Assembly: GCF_035917415.1 (NCBI RefSeq)
Contig: NZ_CP109073.1
Location: 5,202,001 to 5,266,000, forward strand
Reading direction: 5' to 3'
DNA length: 64,000 nt
DNA from: Streptomyces sp. NBC_01803
GTDB lineage: Bacteria > Actinomycetota > Actinomycetes > Streptomycetales > Streptomycetaceae
Shown here in pieces: positions 51,905 through 58,404 of this stretch. Made by a program: the position numbers and the translations under genes. How positions within the stretch are numbered: the stretch's first letter is position 1; each line of letters opens with the position of its first letter. The notes under the pieces were generated by a model. It was given only the letters and a program-made list of their open reading frames with translations. It ran no database searches and was not told where the DNA came from.

Positions 51905-51916
51905 TTACGCGCGTTA
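51905..51916. promoter_or_regulatory. LacI-type operator O2 (TTACGCGCGTTA)
   Basis: Second copy with one mismatch. ACGCGCGTTAGTG occurs at both sites, so the copies are direct repeats 32 bp apart, about three helical turns, which suits cooperative binding on one face of the DNA. Confidence 0.6.
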
Positions 51917-51945
51917 GTGGAATGGTGTCAAGGGATGTCACACGG

Positions 51946-52326
51946 CTACTCGACGCGCCCGCGCAGGCGCTCGATCTCCCGCCGATCACGCTTGGTGGGC
52001 CGCCCGGCGCCACGGTCCCGGACGGGCAGCGCGGCGGCGACCTCGCGCGGCGGGGGCGGCGGGCTGTTGTCGGTGTAGGCCGCGACGGCCACGGCGGCAC
52101 CGACGCGCTTGCGCAGCGGCTGCTTCACGACGACGATCCGCTCCCGCCCCTCGTACCGCAGCCGCACCTCGTCCCCGGGCCGCACGAGATACGCGGGCTT
52201 CACCCGTTCCGCGTTGACCCGGACATGCCCAGCACGACAGGCGGCGGCGGCGAGCGAACGTGTCTTGGTCAGCCGCACGGCCCAGATCCACGCGTCGACC
52301 CGCACACTGCCCTCGTCAGAAGCCAT
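51946..52326 (-). CDS. hslR: S4 domain RNA-binding protein (Hsp15/HslR-like)
   Basis: 126 residues. S4 domain at about 8-65: VRVDAWIWAVRLTKTRSLAAAACRAGHVRVNAERVKPAYLVRPGDEVRLR. A basic tail (GRPTKRDRREIERLRGRV) follows. In E. coli Hsp15 rescues stalled 50S subunits with attached nascent chain. Cytoplasmic, single gene upstream of the lacI gene. Confidence 0.9.
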   Translation of the reverse strand: MASDEGSVRVDAWIWAVRLTKTRSLAAAACRAGHVRVNAERVKPAYLVRPGDEVRLRYEGRERIVVVKQPLRKRVGAAVAVAAYTDNSPPPPPREVAAALPVRDRGAGRPTKRDRREIERLRGRVE

Positions 52327-52460
52327 GCCCCGACTCTAGAGCGTGCCCACCCACCCACCCACCCGCGCCGTGGCCGCCGACGCGATCACGGGCCGCGTCG
52401 GCGCCCGGACGCCGGCGCGTCCGGTGATCGGTGCGTCAGGCCGCCGGAGTCGCCCCGCCG

Positions 52461-52492
52461 CCCGGTGCCCGGTGCCCGGTGCCCGGTGCCCG
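52461..52492. repeat. 7-bp tandem repeat (CCGGTGC) at the edge of the IS30-like remnant
   Basis: At least four consecutive copies of CCGGTGC lie exactly where the transposase-like sequence stops, which suggests a slippage or joining scar. Confidence 0.7.
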
Positions 52493-52624
52493 GCTGGTCA
52501 GGCCCTGATCCATGAGCCGGAAGTATTCCTCCCGCTCACGGACCAGGACTTCGCGCCCCTGAGCCTTGCTCCGGTTCTCCCGGATCTTGAAGTCCATCGC
52601 ACCCTTGGAAATGGGGTGTTGCAA
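52490..52624 (-). pseudogene. N-terminal remnant of an IS30-like transposase
   Basis: About 45 residues beginning near TTG 52624 and reading MDFKIRENRSKAQGR, then VREREEYFRLMDQGLTSR, resemble the start of streptomycete IS30-type transposases. The reading frame then runs into the 7-bp repeat and stops at 52436. The family match is from memory and moderate; no terminal repeats or catalytic domain remain. Confidence 0.45.
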
Positions 52625-52741
52625 CGACCACGAGAACCTGGGCTGACGGGCGGGGGCCCTTTCTCGTTGGTCAGACGCGCATAAGAAATCCCCGTCCTAT
52701 GCTGGCGAGTGACGAGCAAGCTGCAAAGGACGGGGTTTGTC

Positions 52742-53968
52742 ATGCCCGACTCTACCGTGCCCGGAGATCGTTTGCGCGAGATGCGCCTCATCCGTGGCCT
52801 TACTCAGGAACAACTCGCGGAACGCGCCGGGCTCAGCCTTCCCACAGTCAAGAAGCTCGAACGTGGCGGCTCGGCAAGGATCGAGACCTACCACGCGCTC
52901 GCCCGCGCCCTGCGGGTCACGACCTCAACGCTTTTCGAGACAGGCGGTCCCCGTCGGCGCACGCACGCCGACGACGACCGATTCGACCTCATGGCCCTCC
53001 GGCAGGCCGTCGCGCCGCCTGTGACTCCCTCCGGACGGCTGCGTCTTGCTGCCACGGTTGAACCCGAACCTGATCTCCAGCAGATGAAGCACACCGCGAC
53101 CGCGCTGGACGAGGCGTACCACCGGGACGACTACCTCACCGTGGCCGAGCTACTCCCTGCCCTCATCCAGTCCACACATGTCGCCGTTGATCACTTTGAC
53201 AGCGGTAGCCAGCGCATCGAAGCACTGAAGCTACGCGCCGACGCCCTCCAGATGGCTGGCCGCTACCTCACCCAGCTCCGGGCCTACGACCTGGCGCATC
53301 TGGCTCTCCGAGAGTCGATGCGAGACGCGGCGGCAGCAGGCGACGCCTTGAGAGGCGGCGCGGCTGTGTACCTGGAGGGGTGGACGCTGATCCGCGAGGC
53401 GCGCCTGGACGAGGCCGAGCAGGTTGCAGCTGCTACGGCCGACGACATCGAGCCGAGGCTCTCGCGTGCGTCCCGGGACGAGTTGGGGGTGTGGGGACGG
53501 CTGTTGTTGAAGGCAAGCGCGGCGGCGGCCCGGAACAACAAGCCGTCCGAGGCCAAGGACTTCGTGCAGATGGCGCGCGCGGCTGGTGCGGCGCTGGGCA
53601 ACGGGTCCGGCGGTGCGGGGTACAAGTCCGGCCGCTTCAACAACCTGTCTGCTGCTTATCAGGCGGTCGAGAACTATATGGTCGCTGAACGGCCGGACCG
53701 GGTACTTGGGTTGTCGGAGCGGATCTCGGCGGCCGGGGCCTCCACGTCGAATACGAAGCACCGGCATCTCTTGGATGTGGCGCGGGCGCATGTGTTGCTG
53801 CGGCACGACGACGAGGCCGAGGGCATTCTGGCGGCGCTCTACGAGGAGTCGCCGGACTGGCTGAGCCACCAGCGGATGGCCGCCGACGTCTTCAGCGATG
53901 TGCTGCGGAAGAGGCGACGGTTGACACAGCGACAGAGAAAGCTGGCTGAGTTCTTCTCGGTGGCGTAA
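52742..53968 (+). CDS. XRE regulator with TPR-like C-terminal domain
   Basis: 408 residues from ATG 52742 (GTG 52709 possible). The helix-turn-helix is at the very N-terminus: LREMRLIRGLTQEQLAERAG, LSLPTVKKLERGGSARIETY. Residues 120-400 form helical repeats (TALDEAYHRDDYLTVAELLP, ALKLRADALQMAGRYLTQLR, RAYDLAHLALRESMRDAAAA), the architecture of many streptomycete signal-responsive regulators. Followed after 95 bp by two small genes with operator-like repeats between. Confidence 0.87.
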   Translation: MPDSTVPGDRLREMRLIRGLTQEQLAERAGLSLPTVKKLERGGSARIETYHALARALRVTTSTLFETGGPRRRTHADDDRFDLMALRQAVAPPVTPSGRLRLAATVEPEPDLQQMKHTATALDEAYHRDDYLTVAELLPALIQSTHVAVDHFDSGSQRIEALKLRADALQMAGRYLTQLRAYDLAHLALRESMRDAAAAGDALRGGAAVYLEGWTLIREARLDEAEQVAAATADDIEPRLSRASRDELGVWGRLLLKASAAAARNNKPSEAKDFVQMARAAGAALGNGSGGAGYKSGRFNNLSAAYQAVENYMVAERPDRVLGLSERISAAGASTSNTKHRHLLDVARAHVLLRHDDEAEGILAALYEESPDWLSHQRMAADVFSDVLRKRRRLTQRQRKLAEFFSVA

Positions 53969-53969
53969 G

Positions 53970-54019
53970 GGATACGTTCCGTATTCCTACGCTCGGGAAC
54001 GAGCAGCGCAAGGGATACG
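53970..54019. promoter_or_regulatory. GGATACG repeats downstream of the XRE gene
   Basis: An imperfect palindrome GGATACG-ttc-CGTATTCC (53970-53987) and a second AAGGGATACG (54010-54019, direct copy of 53967-53976) precede the small operon at 54064. Probable binding sites for the adjacent XRE regulator or another regulator. Confidence 0.4.
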
Positions 54020-54063
54020 CTGCGCCGATGTAGCCATGCCGTCACCCGAAGTAACTTCACGGC

Positions 54064-54627
54064 ATGGACGCGAAACGGTCGACCGCACGAGCAGTGTCCC
54101 CGCCGTTCCCGGCGTGGATTCCCTCCGGCCATCTCGCCCAGCCGCGCCCGTGCGGCCTGGCCTGGGACGCCGTCATCACCACCTACATCGACGGTATCCG
54201 GGCACTGGGGCACCTCGGTCTCGCCTCCCGGGCCTGCATGCAGGACCCGGAGGCGGATCTCGTCGCCTGGCTCGTGAAGCCCGGATCGGCCGAAGGGTGG
54301 GACCTGCCCGGGGTCCGCGTCCTCGGCCGCGGCGAGCACATCGACGTGCCGCCGGCCGAGCCGCTGGACACCGCGACTCTCCAGTGGGCCATCGAACCAG
54401 ACCCCGAGGACTACTGGACCTGCCCCCGGCAGCTCCACCGGGCCGTCGCCACCGTGGCCGGGGTGAAGCCGGACCCGCGCGTCCTGTCGACGTTCACGTC
54501 GCTGGAGTGTCTGACGGGTGAGTGCGAGCGGTGCACCAAGGGTGAGGTGGCCGCGACGCCGCCCGACACGGGCGTCGTGGAGGAGCCCTGCGCCCACCTC
54601 TGTCACCGTTGGGGGGCGACGCGATGA
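54064..54627 (+). CDS. Small protein of unknown function with a C-terminal Cys/His cluster
   Basis: 187 residues. The middle holds PCGLAWDAVITTYIDGIRAL and SAEGWDLPGVRVLGRGEHID, patterns I recall from uncharacterised streptomycete proteins next to XRE regulators. The C-terminus has ECLTGECERCTKG and PCAHLCHRW, a likely zinc site. It overlaps the next gene by ATGA. No function known. Confidence 0.72.
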   Translation: MDAKRSTARAVSPPFPAWIPSGHLAQPRPCGLAWDAVITTYIDGIRALGHLGLASRACMQDPEADLVAWLVKPGSAEGWDLPGVRVLGRGEHIDVPPAEPLDTATLQWAIEPDPEDYWTCPRQLHRAVATVAGVKPDPRVLSTFTSLECLTGECERCTKGEVAATPPDTGVVEEPCAHLCHRWGATR

Positions 54628-54927
54628 GCGCCACCACGGCCCAGGCTCCGGATGTTGACGAGGTCTGGATACCGAAGCTCACCGACCTGAACGATTCCCA
54701 GCTCCGCGCGCTCGCGTGCGCGCTGTGCGACGCGGAGCTGGGCGTCCGACTGGACGAAGGTTCGCGTCCTCGGGGCGGTGAAGGACGAGCTGTCCGGACA
54801 TGCCTTCGATCTTGCGGCCTGTGCCCCGCGCTGTATCCCCCCGCGGAGTGTCCCGGGCCGGCACGGGCCGGCAGGCGGCCCCCCGCGCGTCCAGCCGCTC
54901 GGCACCCGGCCGCTGGCCGGGTCCTGA
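54624..54927 (+). pseudogene. Zinc-ribbon-like small gene interrupted by a frameshift
   Basis: The frame starting at ATG 54624 reads normally to about 54750 (WIPKLTDLNDSQLRALACALCDAELGV). There it runs into low-complexity sequence up to 55049. The +1 frame from 54754 continues sensibly as TKVRVLGAVKDELSGHAFDL, then AACAPRC, and stops at 54927. CALC plus CAPRC would complete a four-Cys zinc ribbon. A single-base change near 54745-54755 is the simplest explanation; programmed frameshifting or a base-calling error are alternatives. Confidence 0.65.
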
Positions 54928-55007
54928 TCTCCTGCGCCCGCCCGGTGCGGCACTCCTCTTCAGCCCCTGGGGTGTCCTGCCCTCGGCCCGGACGGGCGCA
55001 GGCCAAG

Positions 55008-55034
55008 GGCGCGACAGGAGGTACCTGTCGCGCC
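55008..55034. terminator. Stem-loop between convergent genes
   Basis: GGCGCGACAGG (55008-55018) and CCTGTCGCGCC (55024-55034) are perfect 11-bp complements with a 5-nt loop. It lies between the zinc-ribbon gene and the MmyB regulator, which converge. Likely bidirectional terminator. Confidence 0.65.
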
Positions 55035-55063
55035 TTCGCGGCGCGTTGATGGGGCAGCTCCGT

Positions 55064-55939
55064 TCAGAGAGTGCTTCCCGCCGGAAGATCAGCGGTGCCG
55101 GGAACGGATGGTGTGGTGAGGCTGGCCAGGAGCTGGAGGGTGATGGCGGCTTCAGATCCGGGTGGTGCGCTGTAGATCATCATGGTCATGTCGGGGTCGT
55201 CGGGGGCTCGCATGGCGACGTAGTCGAGGGCGAGCTCGCCGAGCTGGGGGTGGTTGAACCGCTTGCGGCCGCGGGTCTTGCCGCGCACGTTGTGGTCGGC
55301 CCACAGGCGGCGGAAGTCGGCGCTGCCCAGGGAGAGTTCACCGACCAGGGTGGCCAACCGAGGGTCGTCGGGGTGGCGGCCGGCATCCAGGCGGAGGTTG
55401 GAGACCGTGTCGCGGGCTTTGCTCTCCCAGTCGGGGTAGAGGTCCTTGGAGGCGTCGTCGAGGAAGACCAGGCGGGCCATGTTCCGCTCGGCTGCGGGCA
55501 GCGCGGGGAAGTCGGCGATCAGGGTCCGGGCCAGGCTGTTCCAGGCCAGGATGTCCAGACGTCGGCCGATGATGTAGGCGGGAATGGTGGCGAGGGCCTG
55601 CAGGGCCTGGCGCATCTCGGGCCCTACCTGCTGCGGGCGGCTGGGACGCCTGCGGGTACTGGCGGGTTTGGCGAGGTTGTGCAGGTGGGCACGCTCGTCG
55701 CCGTCGAGGCGGAGCGCGGCGGCGACGGCGTCCAGGATGTCTGGGGACGCGTTGCGGGCCCGGCCCTGTTCCAGGCGGGTGTAGTAGTCGACGCTCACCC
55801 CGGCCAGCAGGGCCAGTTCCTCGCGGCGCAGGCCGGGCACGCGCCGCTGGCCGCCGAAGTTGCCCACGCCGACGTCCTCGGGGCGCAGATGGGCGCGTCG
55901 GGTCTTGAGGAACTCGCTGAGCTGCTGGGCACGATCCAT
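55064..55939 (-). CDS. MmyB-type HTH transcriptional regulator
   Basis: 291 residues from ATG 55939. N-terminal XRE domain (about 4-75: LSEFLKTRRAHLRPEDVGVG, RVPGLRREELALLAGVSVDYYTRLEQGR) and the C-terminal MmyB-like ligand-binding domain (about 105-275: IPAYIIGRRLDILAWNSLAR, FLDDASKDLYPDWESKARDT, FNHPQLGELALDY). Members bind fatty-acid-like ligands in some cases. Divergent from the monooxygenase at 56107, its probable target. Confidence 0.93.
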   Translation of the reverse strand: MDRAQQLSEFLKTRRAHLRPEDVGVGNFGGQRRVPGLRREELALLAGVSVDYYTRLEQGRARNASPDILDAVAAALRLDGDERAHLHNLAKPASTRRRPSRPQQVGPEMRQALQALATIPAYIIGRRLDILAWNSLARTLIADFPALPAAERNMARLVFLDDASKDLYPDWESKARDTVSNLRLDAGRHPDDPRLATLVGELSLGSADFRRLWADHNVRGKTRGRKRFNHPQLGELALDYVAMRAPDDPDMTMMIYSAPPGSEAAITLQLLASLTTPSVPGTADLPAGSTL

Positions 55940-55969
55940 GCGCCCAGTGTCGGTGATGGCCGTACGGGT

Positions 55970-55996
55970 CTGCCTGGTCCTGACAGACCCAGGCAG
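55970..55996. promoter_or_regulatory. Candidate MmyB operator
   Basis: CTGCCTGG (55970-55977) and CCAGGCAG (55989-55996) are perfect complements with an 11-bp spacer; GTCTG and CAGAC add a nested second repeat. It is about 30 bp upstream of the regulator start and in the gap between divergent genes. Confidence 0.5.
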
Positions 55997-56106
55997 GGCG
56001 GCCCTGGGTTGCGCGGAGCTCTGGGTGCTCTGGGACTGGGTGCGCAGGATGGACCTCGTTCGCCGGCGAACAACGTCACTCATCGCACCGGACCAGGAGT
56101 TATCCC

Positions 56107-56406
56107 ATGTCGAACACCCTCACGATCATTGCCCGCTTCACCGCCAAGCCGGGCCAGGAGCAGCGGCTGCGCGACGCGCTGGACGCGATGATCGCGCCGT
56201 CCCTGGCCGAGGAGGGCTGCATCGGTTACCAGCCGTTCGCCGACCCGAACCGCGCCGACCGCATGGTCATCGTCGAGGAGTGGGTCAGCAGCGCGGCCCT
56301 GGACCACCACTTCTCGCTGCCGCACTTCAAGCACGTCGCCCAGGTCCTGGACGAGGTCCTCGCCGAGCCGTTCACCCTGCGCCGCCTGACCGACGTCCCT
56401 GCCTGA
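56107..56406 (+). CDS. Putative quinol monooxygenase (ABM/YgiN-like)
   Basis: 99 residues, one ABM domain: LTIIARFTAKPGQEQRLRDALDAMIAPSLAEEGCIGYQPFADPNRAD, VIVEEWVSSAALDHHFSLPHFK. Small dimeric enzymes of this type oxidise quinols or act in antibiotic pathways without cofactor. Divergent from the MmyB-type regulator with an operator-like palindrome between them. Confidence 0.9.
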   Translation: MSNTLTIIARFTAKPGQEQRLRDALDAMIAPSLAEEGCIGYQPFADPNRADRMVIVEEWVSSAALDHHFSLPHFKHVAQVLDEVLAEPFTLRRLTDVPA

Positions 56407-56436
56407 GACCCAGCACCAGCAGGCCGCGCCCAGCGG

Positions 56437-56471
56437 GGCCGTGCTCTCGCGCACGTCACGGGAGCACGGCC
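56437..56471 (+). terminator. Stem-loop after the monooxygenase gene
   Basis: GGCCGTGCTC (56437-56446) and GAGCACGGCC (56462-56471) are perfect 10-bp complements with a 15-nt loop, 30 bp after the stop. Confidence 0.6.
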
Positions 56472-56547
56472 TCGTGGGTCGGCCCACCCTCCGGGGTCAG
56501 GAGTAGGGCAAGGACGAGCGACGGGACCGCGGAGGCCGTGCATCACA

Positions 56548-56902
56548 GTGAAGAGCGGCAAGGAGATCATGGACATCCTGGAGGCGTACGACCTCACCGG
56601 CAGCTATCGGGCGGCAGCCGAGCTGGCTGGCTGCGACCACCAGACGGTGGCCCGCTACGTGCAGCTGCGTGAGCGGGGTGAGCGTCCCGTCGACCGGCTC
56701 CTCCATCACGCCCATGTCGTGGTCACCCAGGGCGAATCGTTCCGCCTTGCCGAAGCCACCACCGGCAAGGGAGTGATGCCACTGAGGTGATCACGAACTC
56801 TCCCAAGCGGGGAAGTAACCGGCCGTCTGCGAGTGACCGTCAACTGGCCGCTGCGACAAGGCGTATCTGGCCGCCACCGGGGATGTTGAAGGGCCACTGA
56901 CA
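56548..56902 (+). mobile_element. IS21-family deletion derivative with istA/istB fusion
   Basis: The 80-residue frame 56548-56790 begins with the N-terminal HTH of an IS21 transposase (KSGKEIMDILEAYDLTGSYR, AAELAGCDHQTVARYVQLRE). From about residue 47 it turns into what looks like the C-terminal end of the helper ATPase IstB (VDRLLHHAHVVVTQGESFRL). The central part of both genes is missing, and the join is in frame. Downstream, GTCAACTGGCCGCTG, TCTGGCCGCCACC and GGGCCACTGACA look like the repeated terminal motifs of an IS21 right end, ending near 56902. A left end was not found. Confidence 0.55.
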
Positions 56903-56924
56903 GGCCAGGGCCTCCTGGGTGAGG

Positions 56925-56952
56925 GGAACACCCCCGCGTGCGCGGGGACGAC
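56925..56952 (-). CRISPR. Solitary type I-E-like CRISPR repeat
   Basis: Read on the minus strand the 28 bp start GTCGTCCCCGCGCACGCGGG and end GGTGTTCC, the classic form of type I-E repeats in actinobacteria, with the internal CCCCGCG/CGCGGGG palindrome. Only one copy exists here; no second repeat or spacer array within 300 bp on either side and no cas gene in the window. It lies between the IS21 scar and a truncated dehydrogenase. Recognition is from memory of the repeat class. Confidence 0.5.
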
Positions 56953-57062
56953 GCCCGCACCCGCACCAGGACCTGCCCCGGTCCCGGGACGGGCCGTTCG
57001 ACCTCCTCGACCCGCGGCACGTCGACATCGCCGTACTCGTGGACCCCCACAGCCCGCGGCAT
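56953..57062 (-). pseudogene. 5' fragment of a zinc-type/quinone oxidoreductase (MDR family)
   Basis: ATG 57062 opens 37 residues that read MPRAVGVHEYGDVDVPRVEE, then VERPVPGPGQVLVRVRA, the standard start of medium-chain dehydrogenases. The similarity ends exactly where the CRISPR-like repeat begins; beyond it the frame reads repeat and IS-end sequence. The catalytic and NADP-binding parts are gone. Confidence 0.65.
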
Positions 57063-57214
57063 GGTTTCGGCCTCTCGTCGTCCCGTTGTGCGAACGCGAG
57101 GGTGAACGCCGTGTCGTTCGTTGGTGTTCCTGTGCGCAATGGGCGGGGGCGAGGCAGACGCGCCGTGCGGTGGTCTGAAAGAGTGTTCGACAGGAGGAGC
57201 CGGAGGAGGGCTAA

Positions 57215-57622
57215 GTGAAGACCTCACCAAGGATGTTGGGGCTCGTGACACTCACGCTTCTGGCCGCGGCCGGATGCGGCCTCGGCGACACCGTGCCACC
57301 GGACGGCGTGGACTCCCGCCCGGTGCTGTCCACCGACGGCCCGACCGCGCCGGAGCCCAGCTCGGACCTGACGGGGCCCTCGCCCGAGGAGAGCCTGACG
57401 GACGCCCTGGCCCCCGAGCCGACGGAACCCGCCGCGTCGGAACAGGCGCCGCCGGACCCGGAGTCGGTCGCCCCGGCCGAGGAGGAGGAACAGACGTCCC
57501 CCGGCCGGTCCCTGCCCGGCACGGGCCAGGGCCCTGAGGTGACGTGCGAGATGGGCGACGAGTTCTGGGACGGCTTCCTGAGCGAGGTGTGCGAGGGCGT
57601 CTTCAACGGCGGCGGTAACTGA
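57215..57622 (+). CDS. Small acidic lipoprotein of unknown function
   Basis: 135 residues from GTG 57215. Signal peptide with lipobox AAAGC (Cys21). The mature part is Pro/Glu-rich and probably unfolded (EPTEPAASEQAPPDPESVAP), ending in a small conserved-looking CEMGDEFWDGFLSEVCEGVF with two cysteines that could pair. Surface-anchored; no known family. Confidence 0.75.
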   Translation: MKTSPRMLGLVTLTLLAAAGCGLGDTVPPDGVDSRPVLSTDGPTAPEPSSDLTGPSPEESLTDALAPEPTEPAASEQAPPDPESVAPAEEEEQTSPGRSLPGTGQGPEVTCEMGDEFWDGFLSEVCEGVFNGGGN

Positions 57623-57839
57623 CGGCGGCGGCCACGGAAACGCTCCCTCCCGACCGTCCATCGAGTGCGCGGTCCTGTCGTGAGCCTGGCCCGGTCACCG
57701 GGTCCGTGCGGGATCCGATCGATCGCCGTCGCGGCGGGCTCAGTTGGCCACGCTCGCGGCCGATGCCTCTCTCGTCGGTCGGCCCGACGCGGGGTGACGG
57801 AGCGCGGCACCGTCACCCGTCCGGTTCTGGCTCGCTGTC

Positions 57840-58160
57840 TCAGGAGGAGGTCTCCTGTTCCAGCCATTGGAGGTACGCCGCGCTGCCCCCGGTGATCGCG
57901 GTGGCGATGATCTCCGGTGTCTCGTAGGCGTGGACGTTCCTGATGTGCGCTTCGAGCGCGTCGTACTTGGCGGCCGGCGTCTTGTAGAGGACCCGCCACT
58001 CCTGGTCGGTCTGCACCGAGCCCTCCCACCAGTAGACGCTGGTCACCGGGCCCTCGATCTGCGCGCACGCGGCGAGTCTGGCCTCCACCGCGGATTTGGC
58101 GAGCTGCTCGGCGCCTTCTCTGCTGTCCGTCGTCGTGAGCACGGTGATGTGCTCGGCCAT
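57840..58160 (-). CDS. cutA: Divalent cation tolerance protein CutA
   Basis: 106 residues, full CutA1 fold: ITVLTTTDSREGAEQLAKSAVEARLAACAQI, SVYWWEGSVQTDQEWRVLYKT, HAYETPEIIATAI, YLQWLEQET. Trimeric cytoplasmic protein linked with copper tolerance in E. coli, exact function open. Single gene convergent with the lipoprotein gene. Confidence 0.96.
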   Translation of the reverse strand: MAEHITVLTTTDSREGAEQLAKSAVEARLAACAQIEGPVTSVYWWEGSVQTDQEWRVLYKTPAAKYDALEAHIRNVHAYETPEIIATAITGGSAAYLQWLEQETSS

Positions 58161-58404
58161 CTGTCCGTCCTTTCTGTCCCGTCGGAAGTCGCTGCGAGGC
58201 TACCCGCGTTGGGGGCTTGGTCACGCTCGGTTGGCGGCGCCGGGATGCCGGCTTCCCTCTCGCCGCGCGCATCGACACGTTGGCGGCGGCGCACAACGCG
58301 GAGCCGCTGGGTTGAGGGGGCTTGGGGACCTGGGGACTTGGGACATGACGGGACCGAGCGAGCAGCGGGACCGGCCCGTCCGGTCCCGCTGCCCGCGTCG
58401 GCTC

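Noticed and set aside
56925..57215. A real CRISPR array
   Set aside because: Only one repeat-like unit exists; there is no regular spacing of further copies, so no array is claimed.
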